Of a DNA stretch of 64,000 nucleotides, positions 45,947 through 56,795 are shown piece after piece; position 1 is the stretch's first letter; the number at the start of each line of letters is the position of its first letter. The stretch lies in NCBI GenBank assembly GCA_936432065.2, contig OW386285.2, positions 260,780,317 through 260,844,316 on the forward strand, written 5' to 3'. Both the position numbers and the translations under genes were made by a program. The notes under the pieces were generated by a model, which saw nothing but the letters and a program-made list of their open reading frames with translations, had not been told where the DNA came from and made no database searches. The DNA is from Rutpela maculata. Its lineage: Eukaryota; Arthropoda; Insecta; Coleoptera; Cerambycidae.

Positions 45947-46540
45947 TACCCTTCAAGATTTATAGCTGGTGCTAGTATTGTTGGAACTACGCCAGCTCGT
46001 AGGCGAAGTGGATTGGTAAATGGTATGAAGCAATCATCGGTGAAGTGTGTTGCTGAAATATTCTTATATGTCCTGATAATTTTTGTTGATATACCATCCC
46101 CATCAATAAATTGCCAATGTCTTGACCTAGAAAATCAAATTAAAATTGACTTGTTCATCTAGGAAACTAATTTAAATTAAAATTCATACACATGTAATTA
46201 ACTATTTCTATAACTTTAAACATTACAGATTATTTAGAGGCCCATTTGTGCAACTTTTATTCTCATTTAAAGTTGTATACGTAGGCCTTGGCCTATTAAT
46301 TGCTTGATACATCTGGACTAATAACAAATAAACGAAAGAAAGTTCCATTGTAAATACTTAAATTATACTATATGATAGATGAAGATGATAGAAGGATCGG
46401 GGAAGTGGTGCGAGAAAATAATAAAAACAAAATTTCTCAAAAAATATATAAATATATGACTTACCTTTCTTCTGTTGCCGAGGAAAGCAAAATAATTTTA
46501 CTATTTAATAATTAGCACCACACACTATACAATGTAGCAT
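45947..46540 (-). pseudogene. THAP-domain gene remnant
   Basis: Minus-strand block one (46540-46465) reads MLHCIVCGANY, a stop, then IVKLFCFPRQQKK and a perfect donor GTAAGT; block two (46126-45947) follows an AG acceptor and reads RHWQFIDGDG, THFTDDCFIPF and LRLRAGVVPTILAP before a stop at 45947-45949. C-X2-C, the FCFP turn, HF and the AVPTI-like end are landmarks of the THAP zinc finger, a DNA-binding domain of P-element transposases and host factors. An internal stop, a one-base phase conflict at the splice and a Cys replaced before ATHF show decay. No transposase part follows. Confidence 0.6.
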
Positions 46541-47279
46541 GCACGTAAACAATGCCAATAATGGATTCATAATTAAAATAATTTAAAATGGTGTTATGCT
46601 GTAATAATTTCACTATATATTATTGCTATTGAAAATTATGACAGCAGAAACAACAAAGAGAACACAAGTGCATCACAGCTGTTCTACAGTTAATGCTGTC
46701 ATCTAGAAAACCTATTGAGAACCAAATTAATTTTGTTACAGAAAGAAATTAAAGTACTCTACCACAGAAGTAGTTGGTGTACGCACCACACTGTAATTAT
46801 GTAGCACTGCGCTCTCTACCTGTGTTTTACATTGAGAGAGACGTAGATAACATTATAGTCAACTTAATATGTGAAAAAGAGATAGTACAATCGGTATTTA
46901 TTTCCAATTATGTAAACCGTCTGGAGGTAGTCTGTGGGCCGAACTGTTTAAAGCATTTGTCAGTTGCCATTCGGCATTTAGTAATCGCCGACTAGTAGGT
47001 TAGGATACTTTGACCAGTCTTTTTCTGCCACTATTTATTTATGATGAAGTCCCTAATTAACATTACCCAATACAGCTTGCATGAAATAATGTCAGCAATG
47101 TCGCTCCAATTTGATTTTTTATACAGCAAAAAACGAACTCTCAGTTTGGTTACGTCTGACAATGATACCCTTAACAAATAATAATAGTTTATATTAACAT
47201 AATAAAAATGTATACACGTGAAAAAAAAATTTACATAAATTCTGGTAAAAGAACACATAATATCACAAGCAATATGTAT
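46541..47279. other. Non-coding stretch
   Basis: No gene seen. CGTCTGGAGGTAGTCTGTGG at 46919 is the inverse of a segment at 43292-43311, possibly two ends of an old element; the match is only about 24 bp. The 3' part near 47265-47300 repeats GCAATATGTATA. Confidence 0.45.
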
Positions 47280-47641
47280 AGCAATATGTATAGAAGCACA
47301 AGCAATATGTATATAATTTTAAAAAATCGGGTTAACAGTCAGTAATATAAAATAGACAAAATTGCAGCTTAATAATATATCACATTTCTATATTTGTAAT
47401 TTCACATTCAATTTCTTCTAATGAGAAGAATGCATTTTTTATAAAAAAGTCTTTAATTGTAGATTTGAAATTTGTTGGAGGCAAAATTTTCATACTACTG
47501 GGTAATATGGTCTAAATTTTAATACCGTAATATTTAACACCAGTTTGTCCCCGGGTAAGCCTTGTAAATTCAGGACATGTACTATCTCTGTGTCTGGTCT
47601 CGTACTGATGCAAGTCAGCATGAGTATTGTGTACATATGAC
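47280..47641 (-). pseudogene. 3' fragment of a LINE reverse transcriptase ORF
   Basis: Minus-strand frame reads HADLHQYETRHRDS, GQTGVKYYGIKI, then a stop where W is expected, then TILPSSMKILPPTNFKSTIK and a terminal stop; this matches the C-terminal tail typical of jockey/CR1 ORF2 (YxTRxR..GxxYxGxKxWNxLP). All upstream domains are missing. The piece ends at a hAT-like end at 47642. Confidence 0.6.
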
Positions 47642-47725
47642 AGGGCCGGGCCCAAAGGCGGGGTGGGGGGGGAGCCTCCCCCCCCAAAGTTCGGGCAGTT
47701 GGTTCCAAACGCAGTTGGCGTTGGC
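47642..47725. mobile_element. hAT-like end, CAGGGCCGGGCCC
   Basis: GC-rich start typical of hAT-type ends next to AT-rich DNA. I could not find the other end or a target duplication, so this may be a truncated element. It cuts off the LINE fragment. Confidence 0.4.
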
Positions 47726-47944
47726 AAAATCTAACTAATCATCACATACAAATATATAATTTGAATTTTACACTAACTTTCACAATCGCAAAATTAACAA
47801 TAATAATTATTAAGTGATTGTAAATATTTTATTTTATCAGTAGTGTGTTTTCCATTGAATCCTTATTTTTAATATTCATTTATTATACATAAATTCATTT
47901 ACTAGAAATATTAGAACTAGCAATGATTTTTAAATAGAATCTAC

Positions 47945-48200
47945 AGGGGCGGCTTAAGGACCGGGCAACCTGGGCGGCTGCCCTGGGCGCCGGCTCGGAG
48001 GGGCGCCAAATTGAGGGCAAAGGAGGGACAGGGCGTTAGAGGGCAAAATTTTTTTTTTAGAGTTCTAATAGCACCCCCTTCATGAGGCGAGAAAATTTTT
48101 TTTCAGATTTCTAATAGTACTTCTTCATGAGGTGAAAAAAAAATTTGTTTGGATTTCTATTTGTATTTCCTGCATGAGGCGAAAAATTTTTTTCAGGTAT
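47945..48200. mobile_element. hAT-like end, CAGGGGCGGCTTAAGG
   Basis: A second GC-rich end of hAT type, followed by repeats of TTTTTTTCAGATTTCTAATAG and CTTCATGAGGCGA (three diverged copies of about 60 bp, 48045-48200). No matching right end was found. Confidence 0.4.
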
Positions 48201-48539
48201 ACATACATTAGTTTTGTTTGGTAGTGTTTTGATATTCTGATATTAGACAACAAAGTCTAACTTGGTATTTACGGAACTTTTTCCTGTTTCCACCTCTTGT
48301 GATGTTTTATTGTATTGACGACTTTGGTCAATCATTTCGACGTGTTCCACATCATGTTACTGTATGGTCTTTTGGAAAATAAAGTTTATTATTATTCTTT
48401 TTCTTTACTTTATTTAGGCTAATTTTTTTTTAATTTTTAATATGATTAAAGACCTATTTTTGTTTAACAGTTATTTTTTTAGTTTATTAAACCAAGGATT
48501 TTTTAAATTTATTTTAAGTAGTAAGTATTAGGTTTAGAT

Positions 48540-49250
48540 ACATGATGATCCAACAAAGATTGAACAAGGCCATTTTTCAAACGATACAAATGTTATGTCG
48601 AAAACCAAAAAAGCCATTCGATATATTTTTTTCCGCAGAAACCAAAAATTATCATAAACGAAAACAAATAAATTGAAAACAAAAGACACATGACACAAAA
48701 ATACAGGGTTCGGGCTCATATGGAAAACCTGAAGAGTGGAAAATTCAGGGAATTTTAAAAATCCTAAGAAAATCATGGAAAGCTCAGTGAATTTTAAATA
48801 TTTCGCAAAAATCATGGAATTTTGAGTCAATATGAAAACCAATAAACTACTTACGAGTTCCTACTGTTATTATAAATTATTTTTAAATTGCAATCTTATA
48901 TTCATTCGCTTAATGACGATTTTATAAAACAAATTATTTTTTTTTTATAAAATTGAAAATTAAAGCAATTATTATTTGATTATATAAAATCACCTTTAAC
49001 ATATTAATAATTATTATTATTTGACATTGAAAAACATTTTCTTTTGTCATGGAAAACCTGTAAAATTCAGGGAATTTTTTCAGCTACGTGAAGTCTGAAC
49101 CATGAAATAGCATATTTTATATTCGTTTTTTTATTATAACTTTTGGATTCGACGGAAAAAATACATCAAATGGTACTTTTAGTTTTTTCTATAAACGTTT
49201 CTATCGCCGGAAAAATGGCCTTGTTCCGTCTTGGTTAGACCCTTGGTTAC
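48540..49250. mobile_element. Element with about 110-bp inverted repeats
   Basis: Left arm (about 48546-48655: GAACAAGGCCATTTTTC, GCCATTCGATATATTTTTT) returns inverted at 49140-49245 with about 20 percent differences. Inside lie short repeats of ATGGAAAACCTG..AAATTCAGGGAATTTT (48720-48770, 49050-49080), themselves a smaller inverted pair. Non-coding. Confidence 0.65.
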
Positions 49251-49273
49251 ACCCTGTACATTGTACATTAGTG

Positions 49274-49550
49274 CAGTCATTTGGTAGTTTTACCTGGAAA
49301 GTTTTCCGGGAGTTTTGAAAATTGGTGATTTTATAGATTTCGATGTGCTCTTTCCGAATTTCTACTTTGCCACCTCGTATCTTTGCCGCTCCCGCCGCCA
49401 TATTAAAAAAATGGCGCCTAAAAATTGTTTTTTGACAATATATCCTTTCCGATTCATTTTACAATAAAAACTGTTATATATATTTACTTGTTTTTTTGAC
49501 TTTTTCTTTTGTTAGTGTATTTTATACATTTGAATGAAAGAAATAAAATA

Positions 49551-49581
<31 letters not shown>

Positions 49582-50837
49582 ATAAATTAAACTGGAGAAA
49601 ATTTTCTATAATTTTTTTGATAACCTTTTTTTTTTTTGTAAAATGAATAGTTTTAGCGTACAAGCGCCACAAAATCTACTCCAACATGCGTTTTGGCCAA
49701 AAAACTCATTTCCACACCACCATGAGGTAGAGTAAGTGGCGCGTTTTTTTATCGTGGTATCCCCAGTAGGCCTAATCCACATGCAATGCACTATTCCAAA
49801 ATTTAGCGCATTCTCCTTCACTTCGCTGTTTTTGATGGACCAGGTGTTACGAGTTCATCGTCTTCAGTGCCGATCAAAACGTCACAGATAGAAATTTCAT
49901 CCACATCATCCACGATGGGATTATCAGTTTTATTGCAATCCTCTTCATCCTCGATTTCATCATACTTTTGCTCGAGAACAGTCTCCGTTTCTTCCTCTTT
50001 GTCGCTAACTTGTGATGGAATTTGCAAATTATAACAGGTACCACTACAATTCGTACATATAACGGAGCACTTTAATCCACCCTTTCTGCAACTACAGACT
50101 TCCTCACGTCCCTTTTTGCATTTGCAAGAAATAAGTTTTAACGAGGTTTCCGGAGCTGGGGGCTCGAGTGTGGTGACAAGAATTATCCCATTATTGTTTC
50201 TTTTCCATCCCCATTGCTCTGCATTTTGTTCATTCCCATACCACTGTTGAACCTGGTGATAGGTTCGGAGCGAATGTTGTCGTGCTGCTGCTTCTGTTGG
50301 TGGTAGCGATGCAATATTAAATTTATTTTTATATGCTGATTTCTTGAAGCATGCATATCTATAGTTTTTTAACGACATACTTTTCACACCACTGTAACTC
50401 TACAATGCAACAAGGAAGCGTTCTCCAGCTTTAGCAATGATCTCTGGATCAGCATTTGGGTTTTTGAATACCTGGATAACCTCGTTTAAATCTGGATTTC
50501 TTCGGAGTGTAATGGTATAATGTATAATGGTTTGTGGCGCTCGTACGCTAAAACTATTCATTTTACAAAAAAAAGGTTATTAAAAAAACTATAGGAAATT
50601 TTCTCTAGTTTAATTTATTATATAACTGTTTTTATCGTAAAATGAATCGGAAAGGAGATATTGTCAAAAACAGTTTTTAGGCGCCATTTTTCCAATATGG
50701 CGGCGGGAGCGGCATATTGGATACGAGGTGGCAAAGTAGAAATTCAGAAAGAGCACATCGAAATCTATAAAATCACCAATTTTCAAAACTCCCGGAAAAC
50801 TTTCCTGGTAACCTCTTTTTTGAGCACCAAATGACTG
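49274..50837. mobile_element. Inverted-repeat element carrying a CXC-type gene fragment
   Basis: CAGTCATTTGG at 49274 and CCAAATGACTG ending at 50837 start roughly 300-bp inverted repeats: GGAAAGTTTTCCGGGAGTTTTGAAAATTGG, ATGGCGCCTAAAAA, TTAGCGTACAAGCGCCACAA all return on the other side (right arm 50530-50837). The left arm is lengthened by an (ATT)n microsatellite at 49549-49580. Between the arms lies a gene fragment on the minus strand. The superfamily is not clear. Confidence 0.78.
49818..50540 (-). pseudogene. C-terminal fragment of a CXC/tesmin-like cysteine-rich protein
   Basis: The frame from about 50520 reads NPDLNEVIQVFKNPNADPE, IIAKAGERFLVAL, a TAG at about 50400, then SGVKSMSLKNYRYACFKK, LPPTEAAARQHS, RTYHQVQQWYGN and the Cys-rich KLISCKCKKGREEVCSC..CSVICTNCSGTC, ending in an acidic tail at 49818. 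LPPT-AARQHS and the CXC-like cysteine pattern are known from multi-copy insect genes tied to mobile DNA, where only the protein's end is DNA-binding-like. Only this end is present, with one stop, within an inverted-repeat element. It was probably carried as part of the element or captured by it. Confidence 0.62.
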
Positions 50838-51587
50838 TATAGTGAATTTGAATTTGGTTAAAATTTTTTAGTTTTGGTAGCTTTTCCCATATAAAAATTT
50901 TTATTTTATTGAAATTATGCAATGTAAAGGTATGAGTGTACCAAATTTCAAGTCAATATCTTAAACGGTTCCAGAGTAATCGTGCGCACAAAAAAAAGTT
51001 ACAGACAGACCGACCGACACACAGACAGAATTTCTTTTTGCTCAAACTTAAAATCTCGACGTTTCATGAGATTCTAAGCCTATTTGAAGAATACAGATTT
51101 TGAAAAAATTTTTGTCGTTACTATACTTCCACTGGATGTGGAAGTAATTAATGAGCATTTTCTGAGGTTTCTGTAGCTTAAAGGAAAAGAGTTAGAAGGT
51201 TATGCCCATGGAGACTTCTATTCAGGAAGGTCAAATGAACATCATACTAGAATTTAAGCGAAATTGACCGAGAATCAATTTGCATTGCCACCTTGTGGGG
51301 TCCTTTATAGGGGTGGGGTTTGTGGGATTCAGTACCCTCGGCCCTCGTGTTTAGATATGGAACTGTTGTACCAGATAAAATGATATCTAATGTTTTTCAG
51401 TTCATGTACTTTTTTTTTTTTTCTAGTAGCCCATTGTTAGTAGTAGAGAAATTAATTGTTTTTAGCCTTGAAATCATTTGTCAAGACTTTCGATAAAGTG
51501 AGAAGGGGTTATAATTTTTTTTTATTTTAATCGCCTTATTTAGATTAATGTCCTGGCGGAATTTAGCCATAGGCTATTCTACTACTA
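50838..51587. other. Non-coding stretch with ACAGACAGACCGACC motif
   Basis: No gene. A GACAGACCGACCGACACACAG stretch at 51001-51025 and its complement-like GTCCGTCTGTCCGTCCG at 54039 are typical of arthropod repeats and mark repeat tails. Otherwise nothing recognised. Confidence 0.5.
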
Positions 51588-52247
51588 TACCGGGTATAAC
51601 AGGATCATGGAACACCCCGCCTTTTCTCTTTTAGGTTTGAAGATGATTGAAATTTGGGATACCCTATATAGCCCACAGAAATTAGCATTTCACCTAGACA
51701 AAATTAGTAAAAATCTGAATTTTTGCACAGACGTTCTTTCATCACAAAAAATCCCAACATGGCTACCCAAGATATTGAAGGTCAAAGTTTTTTGCAAATA
51801 TATCGTGTCCTGTGCATCGATGCGCATGAGGTCAATGTGAAAATTGTAGAGAATTAAATTATCTAATAGTTGTTTTTTAAATGACCCGTATAATGCTAAA
51901 AAAATCGAAATCCCATCAAAATACTAAATTACGTGATTTATGAGCAAATAAAGTTCATCAAAATTGTTTTCAGGACAAAACTCAATTTTTTCAAATGGAA
52001 TCATATTGGTACCGTGGTACCATTTATTAGTATATTAATAAGGAATTTATTTATATGTCGTATTAAAATGTGCGATATATACAAATAAAATTACAACTAA
52101 AAGAAAATAAGAAAATACAATTTTGTTCTAATTAAAAGTAACTAACTAAAGGGAGCTTTGAAAACAATGAAATATTTAGCTTGTCAAACATTGGTGTTTT
52201 TATTGTGTCTTTAAAAATTGTTTAAAATCTTGTTAATTGTGTTCAAA

Positions 52248-53374
52248 ATGCCGTAAATTTATACAAGAGATGAAAACTTGGACATGTTAATTATTTATGG
52301 GGAATGTAGAAAAAATGCCGGAGCGGCTAGACACCTTTATGCCGAACGATATCCTGATAGACAATGTCCAGCGAGAAATTATTTTAAATGTCTTGAAAAT
52401 CAATTCCAAAGAGAGCCCAATAATGATCCCAAAGAAAATTTCATTCTTGACGAAGGAACGGAAATTAATGTTTTAGCTCGAATAGAGGTTAATAAGACTG
52501 TTTCTTTAAGGCAAATTGGGTTTGAATTGGAAATCAGTCACCAAACAGTAAGCCGAATTTAGCACAAATACCACTATAAATCTTTTAAATACTAATTGCA
52601 TCAGCACTTGCATGAAAATGATTACGAACTTAGGATGGAATATTGCAATTGGATTTTGTAGAATAACGTGCAGCCAAACAATGATTTTTTGGGAATGATT
52701 TTATTTTCAGACGAATCTAGGTTTACAAACTTGGGATTATTTAACTGACAAAATACAACATATTGATCACAAGAAAATCAACATTTATTACGGGAGGGTA
52801 ACTTTCAAGTGCGGTTCGGTTTCAATGTTTGGCTTGGAATGATCGGTAGTAGAATCATTGGTCCTATAATATTTGAAGGACCCCTGACTGGTGCCAGATA
52901 CTTGAAATTCCTGCAAAATGAGATTGAGGACATTTTAGATGAGTTACCTTTGGATTTACGACAGGGAATGTATTTCCAACAAGATGGCATCCCCATAATT
53001 CAAGGATAATAATTGATTACCTTCAACGGAGATTTGAAGAAATCATAATTTCGACGAACGGTCCTGTGAGGTGGCCTCCAAGGTCACCACCACAATTTTT
53101 TGTCTGCGAGTGATATTTACGGTTTTAGAAATGTGCGGATCAAATGCAATATACTCTTCGTTTTCGTATTTGCGAAGAGTATAATAATCGACATTTCTTG
53201 ACATACAAGTGATTTGGGGTCATTTAAAAAATATTGTCTATGCAACCGCCATGAAGACTTGGAGCTACAAATAAGATGCGCAATTAATAGCATAAGGGCC
53301 TAGCAATTCGAGAAACAGCTATGCGAGTTCAGAGGTGCATTGACGTTAATGGACAGCATTTTGAACAATTGTAA
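52248..53374 (+). pseudogene. Transposase of DUF4817/DDE_3 family, disrupted
   Basis: Starts ATG at 52248 with a TAA as third codon, then IYTRDENLDMLIIYGECRKN, the normal N-terminus missing in the copy at 1.7 kb, and HTH region up to SHQTVSRI. Stops follow at 52561, in KY*LHQHL, WIL*N and FN*QN. The DDE part shows FSDESRFTNLG, RFGFNVWLGMIG, FQQDG and WPPRSP. After SP a foreign block of about 120 bp (53090-53200) intervenes, then WGHLKNIVY continues. The last codons NGQHFEQL match the GGHFEQYL end of copy one. Inactive. Confidence 0.82.
53098..53185 (-). repeat. Fragment of the TACTCTTCGC repeat inside the transposase
   Basis: Inverse of 53905-53993 (shared GTATATTGCATTTGATC and TAAAACCGTAAATATC). 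It interrupts the transposase gene after the third catalytic motif. The short length suggests a stub of the element at 53905 or a gene-conversion product. Confidence 0.75.
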
Positions 53375-53906
53375 TGTTTTGTGTGCATTTGTTATATTCC
53401 AAAGTTACATATAACAAGATAATTAGAACTAAATTGTATTTTCTTATTTTCTTTTAGCTGTAATTTTGTTTGTATTTATTGCACATTTTAATACAACATA
53501 TGAATAAATTCCTTATTAATAGTACTAATAAATGGTAGCACGGTACCAATATGGTTCCATTTGAAAAAATTTTGCCCCAAAAACCATTTTGAACTTTATT
53601 TGCTTATAAATCACGTAATTTAGTGTTTTTGACGGGATTACGATTTTTCTATCATTACACATGTCATTTAGAATAAATCGGAACCGTCATGGCACACTTA
53701 AATGGATAACTGAAAATTATATTATAAAAAATATTGACGTTTGAAATGTCACTTATTTGGTATCGTTGGATTCAGAAAATTATGCAGAATTCAAAAATGC
53801 AATAATATACAGGGTGTTCCATTTAAAAATCGAGAGTTAGGGTCACTTCCGGCGAAACCGGAAGTGAATAAAAAATCACTTGTATGTCAAAAAGTGCCGC
53901 TTATTA

Positions 53907-54582
53907 TACTCTTCGCAAATACGAAAACGAAAAGTATATTGCATTTGATCGGCACGTTTCTAAAACCGTAAATATCGCTCGCAGACCAAACATTTTCATA
54001 TCATTGTGTTAGTAACGAATTCTGAACAACTTTCAAAATGTCCGTCTGTCCGTCCGTCCGTACGTCTGTCACGTTTCTTGTAAGCACGATAACTCAAAAA
54101 AGAAAAATCCGATTGTACTGAAATTCAGACAGTAAGTTAGTATTAGCTATTGTTTTTGAACAAAATCGACTGGTAAATAAAAATGTTATTAATGATTTAA
54201 ATTTGAACAAAAATTTTTTTTGATTTTTATCTTTTTGTAATTGAATAGAAATCTGGTGAAATGATTTCATTTTAATATCTAAATATTTATATATTTTACA
54301 AATATACATTTTATAATGTAATATACAACCGATTTTACGAAATACGATTTTAGCTAGTTTTTATAATAAAATTTACGTTTTTTTAAGTGTAAGGTGGTGG
54401 TGTAGTTCTTACGATTTTGACTCGGAATTCAAGGATCGCGGGTTCGAAACCCAAATGGAATATGGTATAGTTTTTTTTTTATTTTCGCATTATTTTACAC
54501 TGAGTCTTTTACCAACTAAGTTCGTACTATAAAATTAAAAATGTCTAAAACTAATATTATTTACAAAACACTGCGAAGAGTA
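53907..54582. mobile_element. Nested element, TACTCTTCGC ends
   Basis: Left end TACTCTTCGCAAATACG, right end CTGCGAAGAGTA at 54571-54582 (a second such end at 54821-54830 leaves the right boundary open). The inside contains the GTCCGTCTGTCC block and a tRNA-like sequence. Confidence 0.45.
54390..54465 (+). repeat. tRNA-like (SINE-type) sequence
   Basis: A-box-like TGGTGTAGTTCTTACG (54399-54414) and a perfect B-box, GGTTCGAAACC (54441-54451), with a T-arm-like GCGGGTTCGAAACCC, about 40 bp apart, then a run of T at 54470. Looks like a tRNA-derived Pol III promoter; a functional tRNA is unlikely because the acceptor ends do not pair well by eye. Confidence 0.5.
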
Positions 54583-54592
54583 TCCTATAGAA

Positions 54593-54767
54593 CAGTGGCG
54601 GCTCGTCAGAGGAGACAGGGGAGGCTGAGCCTCCTCTAGCAGCATGAGCCTCCTTTGGGAGCAGATCCAGGGGTGGTGAGGAAATGTACAAATTGTAATC
54701 ATATTGCAAGTTAATTGTCTTTTAAATATCAAGCCTCCTCTGCACAAAATATCAAGAGCCGCCACTG
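54593..54767. mobile_element. hAT MITE (175 bp), CAGTGGCGGCTC family
   Basis: Ends CAGTGGCGGCTC and GAGCCGCCACTG, flanked by CTATAGAA at 54585-54592 and 54768-54775. Non-coding; contains GAGCCTCCTC repeated three times. Perfect target duplication means a rather recent insertion within the older mariner element. Confidence 0.92.
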
Positions 54768-55215
54768 CTATAGAATGTGTAACAATTATATAAAAAGTTC
54801 AGTGAACAAGCGAAGAGTACGTTTTTAGCTTGTTATGTACATAGGATATCCCAAATTTCAATCAGTTATCTTCAAAACTAAAGGAGAAAACCTGTTACGC
54901 CCGGTATAATAATATCCTAAAAAAGGAAGTTAAATAATATTTGACCTGTAAAAATATTTATGCAGAGTGGTTTATAACCATGAATTATCAGGCCACTGAA
55001 GTTATCTGTTAGGTCATCGTAGAGAGTGTCTGGTAAAATCCTTAATCGTAAGGATTTGACCGCATAATTTCAAGACATTGTATAACATTCATAAGAAAAA
55101 AGAAACACTTTTGCTTCATTCATACTTTTATTAATATTAGTTTTATTTAGCACAATGGCGGCTTGTGACGTGATAAGCTGATGAGGCAGGGCTTTAGATA
55201 CTCAGATAGGTATAG

Positions 55216-56340
55216 GTAAAGTAAAGTAAAGTAAAGTAAAGTAAAGTAAAGTAAAGTAAAAAGTATATCTTTATTAGCTCTGCTAAATAACACAAAATAG
55301 TAAAAGATGGTACAAAATAGTACAAAAAGTAAAAATAAATGAGAACAGTACAAGAAATGTATATGATAAAATAATAACACACAGTGTAACAAAAAGTCAT
55401 TCAACACATATAATACACAAGTCAGATGTAAAAATACAATTCTGTTATATTGGCCACTTTTCCTTTACGTACTCCGTACATTTACTTTTGAAAATAACAA
55501 TATTGCAGGAATTTTTTATTTCTTGGGGCAAATCATTATAATATCGTAAACCTTTATTAAACAAGTGATTTTGTCCATAGTTTGTATTCACTCTTTCTAC
55601 ATAGAAGTTTTGATTGTTACGTGTGTTATGATCATGAATAGCATTAACAAACGAACAATAATTGACTAGATATGTAGGTAACATATTGTTTAGTAGCTTA
55701 AACAAAAATATAAATACATTTAACATAAGAATTTGTTTAATGGATAATAATTCGACTTGATCTAACATGAAACATATACTTGTGTATGAATTACAATTTA
55801 ATATGGATCTTAGAGCTTTATTTTGTATTTTCTGCAGGTTATAAAATTCACTATTGTTAAGCATAAATAATATAGTAGGGCAATAAACAAAATGAGGGGC
55901 TATAATTGTCTTATATACCAATAATTTTGACCATTCACTTAAGAAATAACTTATTCTACATAGGAAATAAACTTTCTTGGAAACTTTTTTTGTTACATAA
56001 TTGGCATGACTAGAAAAAGTTAAATGCTGATCTATAATAATTCCAAGATACTTAAACTCTGTAACTATCTCAATTTTTTGTTTATTTATTTCTACATTTC
56101 TATTACAGGTATTTATTGGGGAATACTGATTACTCAAGAGCATAACCTTTGATTTTTCTGTATTGAGGGTTAAATTATTTTTTGTAAGCCATCTATATGT
56201 ATGCCCTAAAGCTTCATTAAGAGTTAGGTTTGCTAAGGAATTCTCTACTTTGTCAGTTGAATAAATTTGTAAAAAATAATACTGTTGTAAGCTTTGTACT
56301 CTATCTATAAGAATTACTTCTAAATTTAATGCATGAGAAA
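55216..56340 (-). mobile_element. 5'-truncated jockey/CR1-like LINE
   Basis: Only the C-terminal end of ORF2 and the 3' tail remain. The tail is nine GTAAA units on the plus strand (55216-55260), i.e. (TTTAC)n at the 3' end of the LINE, next to an AATAAAG-type signal. Truncated near 56340 at its 5' side, as is usual after incomplete reverse transcription. Confidence 0.85.
55445..56290 (-). pseudogene. LINE ORF2 C-terminal part
   Basis: Open frame from about 56290 (weakly) and well from 56143: KYLGIIIDQHLTFSSHANYV, IIAPHFVYCPTILFML, IQNKALRSILNC, VNYCSFVNAIHDHNTRNN, GLRYYNDLPQEIK. It is clearly the same LINE family as 39108-41905 (KYLGVIIDEHLTFSNHATYI, HPHFQYCSTILFLL) but a different copy. 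The reverse transcriptase core is missing, so it is a dead fragment. Confidence 0.85.
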
Positions 56341-56413
56341 TGGAAGTTAGTTAGTTGGTTCGACAATCGTCCCAGAGATGGCGTGCTTTGTCGACATCTA
56401 GAAGCTATTGACA

Positions 56414-56794
56414 TAGGGCATCTGCACATGACGTCACAGCTAACCTCAAAAATATGTGTTTCTTAAGATTTAAGAGTTTTACGCAGCTATTATTAAAATT
56501 TCTGCCTGGTTCCCGTATTTTCAACTAAAATCTAGTTCAGTGTAATGTTTATGTTCTAAATACTTTGTCCTAATAAAATAGGACTCTTTTTGTAGGTTGG
56601 AAATCTAACCTGTAATTAGCAGTCTATATTTATTAATCAACAATTTTGAAAAATTATTTGCTTAAATTTTTAAATATTTGCTTGGAGCCAGTATGGCTCC
56701 AAGCTAAAAATGCTTATACAAACAATAAAAGTGAGAATAAACTTGAAAAACTTAAAATTTAAGGTTATGTTGGTTACATGATGCAGATGCCCTA
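56414..56794 (-). mobile_element. Copy C of the TAGGGCATCTG MITE
   Basis: 381 bp from TAGGGCATCTGCACATGACG to GCAGATGCCCTA, inverted relative to copy B and nearly full length. It retains a perfect CRE-like TGACGTCAC near the left end. Terminal repeats of about 18 bp. Confidence 0.88.
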
Positions 56795-56795
56795 T

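Larger units (their letters stand above)
51590..54904 (+). mobile_element. Second DUF4817-type Tc1/mariner transposon, 3.3 kb, decayed
   Basis: TA lies at both ends (51588-51589, 54905-54906); ends CCGGGTATAACAGG and CCTGTTACGCCCGG are imperfect inverted repeats continuing for about 70 bp (TTGAAGATGATTGAAATTTGGGATA against TATCCCAAATTTCAATCAGTTATC..). A further inverted block of about 260 bp (51878-52140 against 53425-53690) flanks the transposase. It has the same CCGGG start and related 3' sequence as 1678-3703. Later insertions: an unknown element in its right part and a hAT MITE. Confidence 0.8.

Noticed and set aside
43290..46942. Element bounded by ACAGACTACCTCCAGACG inverted pair
   Set aside because: Only about 24 bp match and the flanks show no target duplication.
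55147..55407. Tyr/Phe/Leu-rich frames at the GTAAA repeat
   Set aside because: They are translations of the LINE's short tandem-repeat tail.
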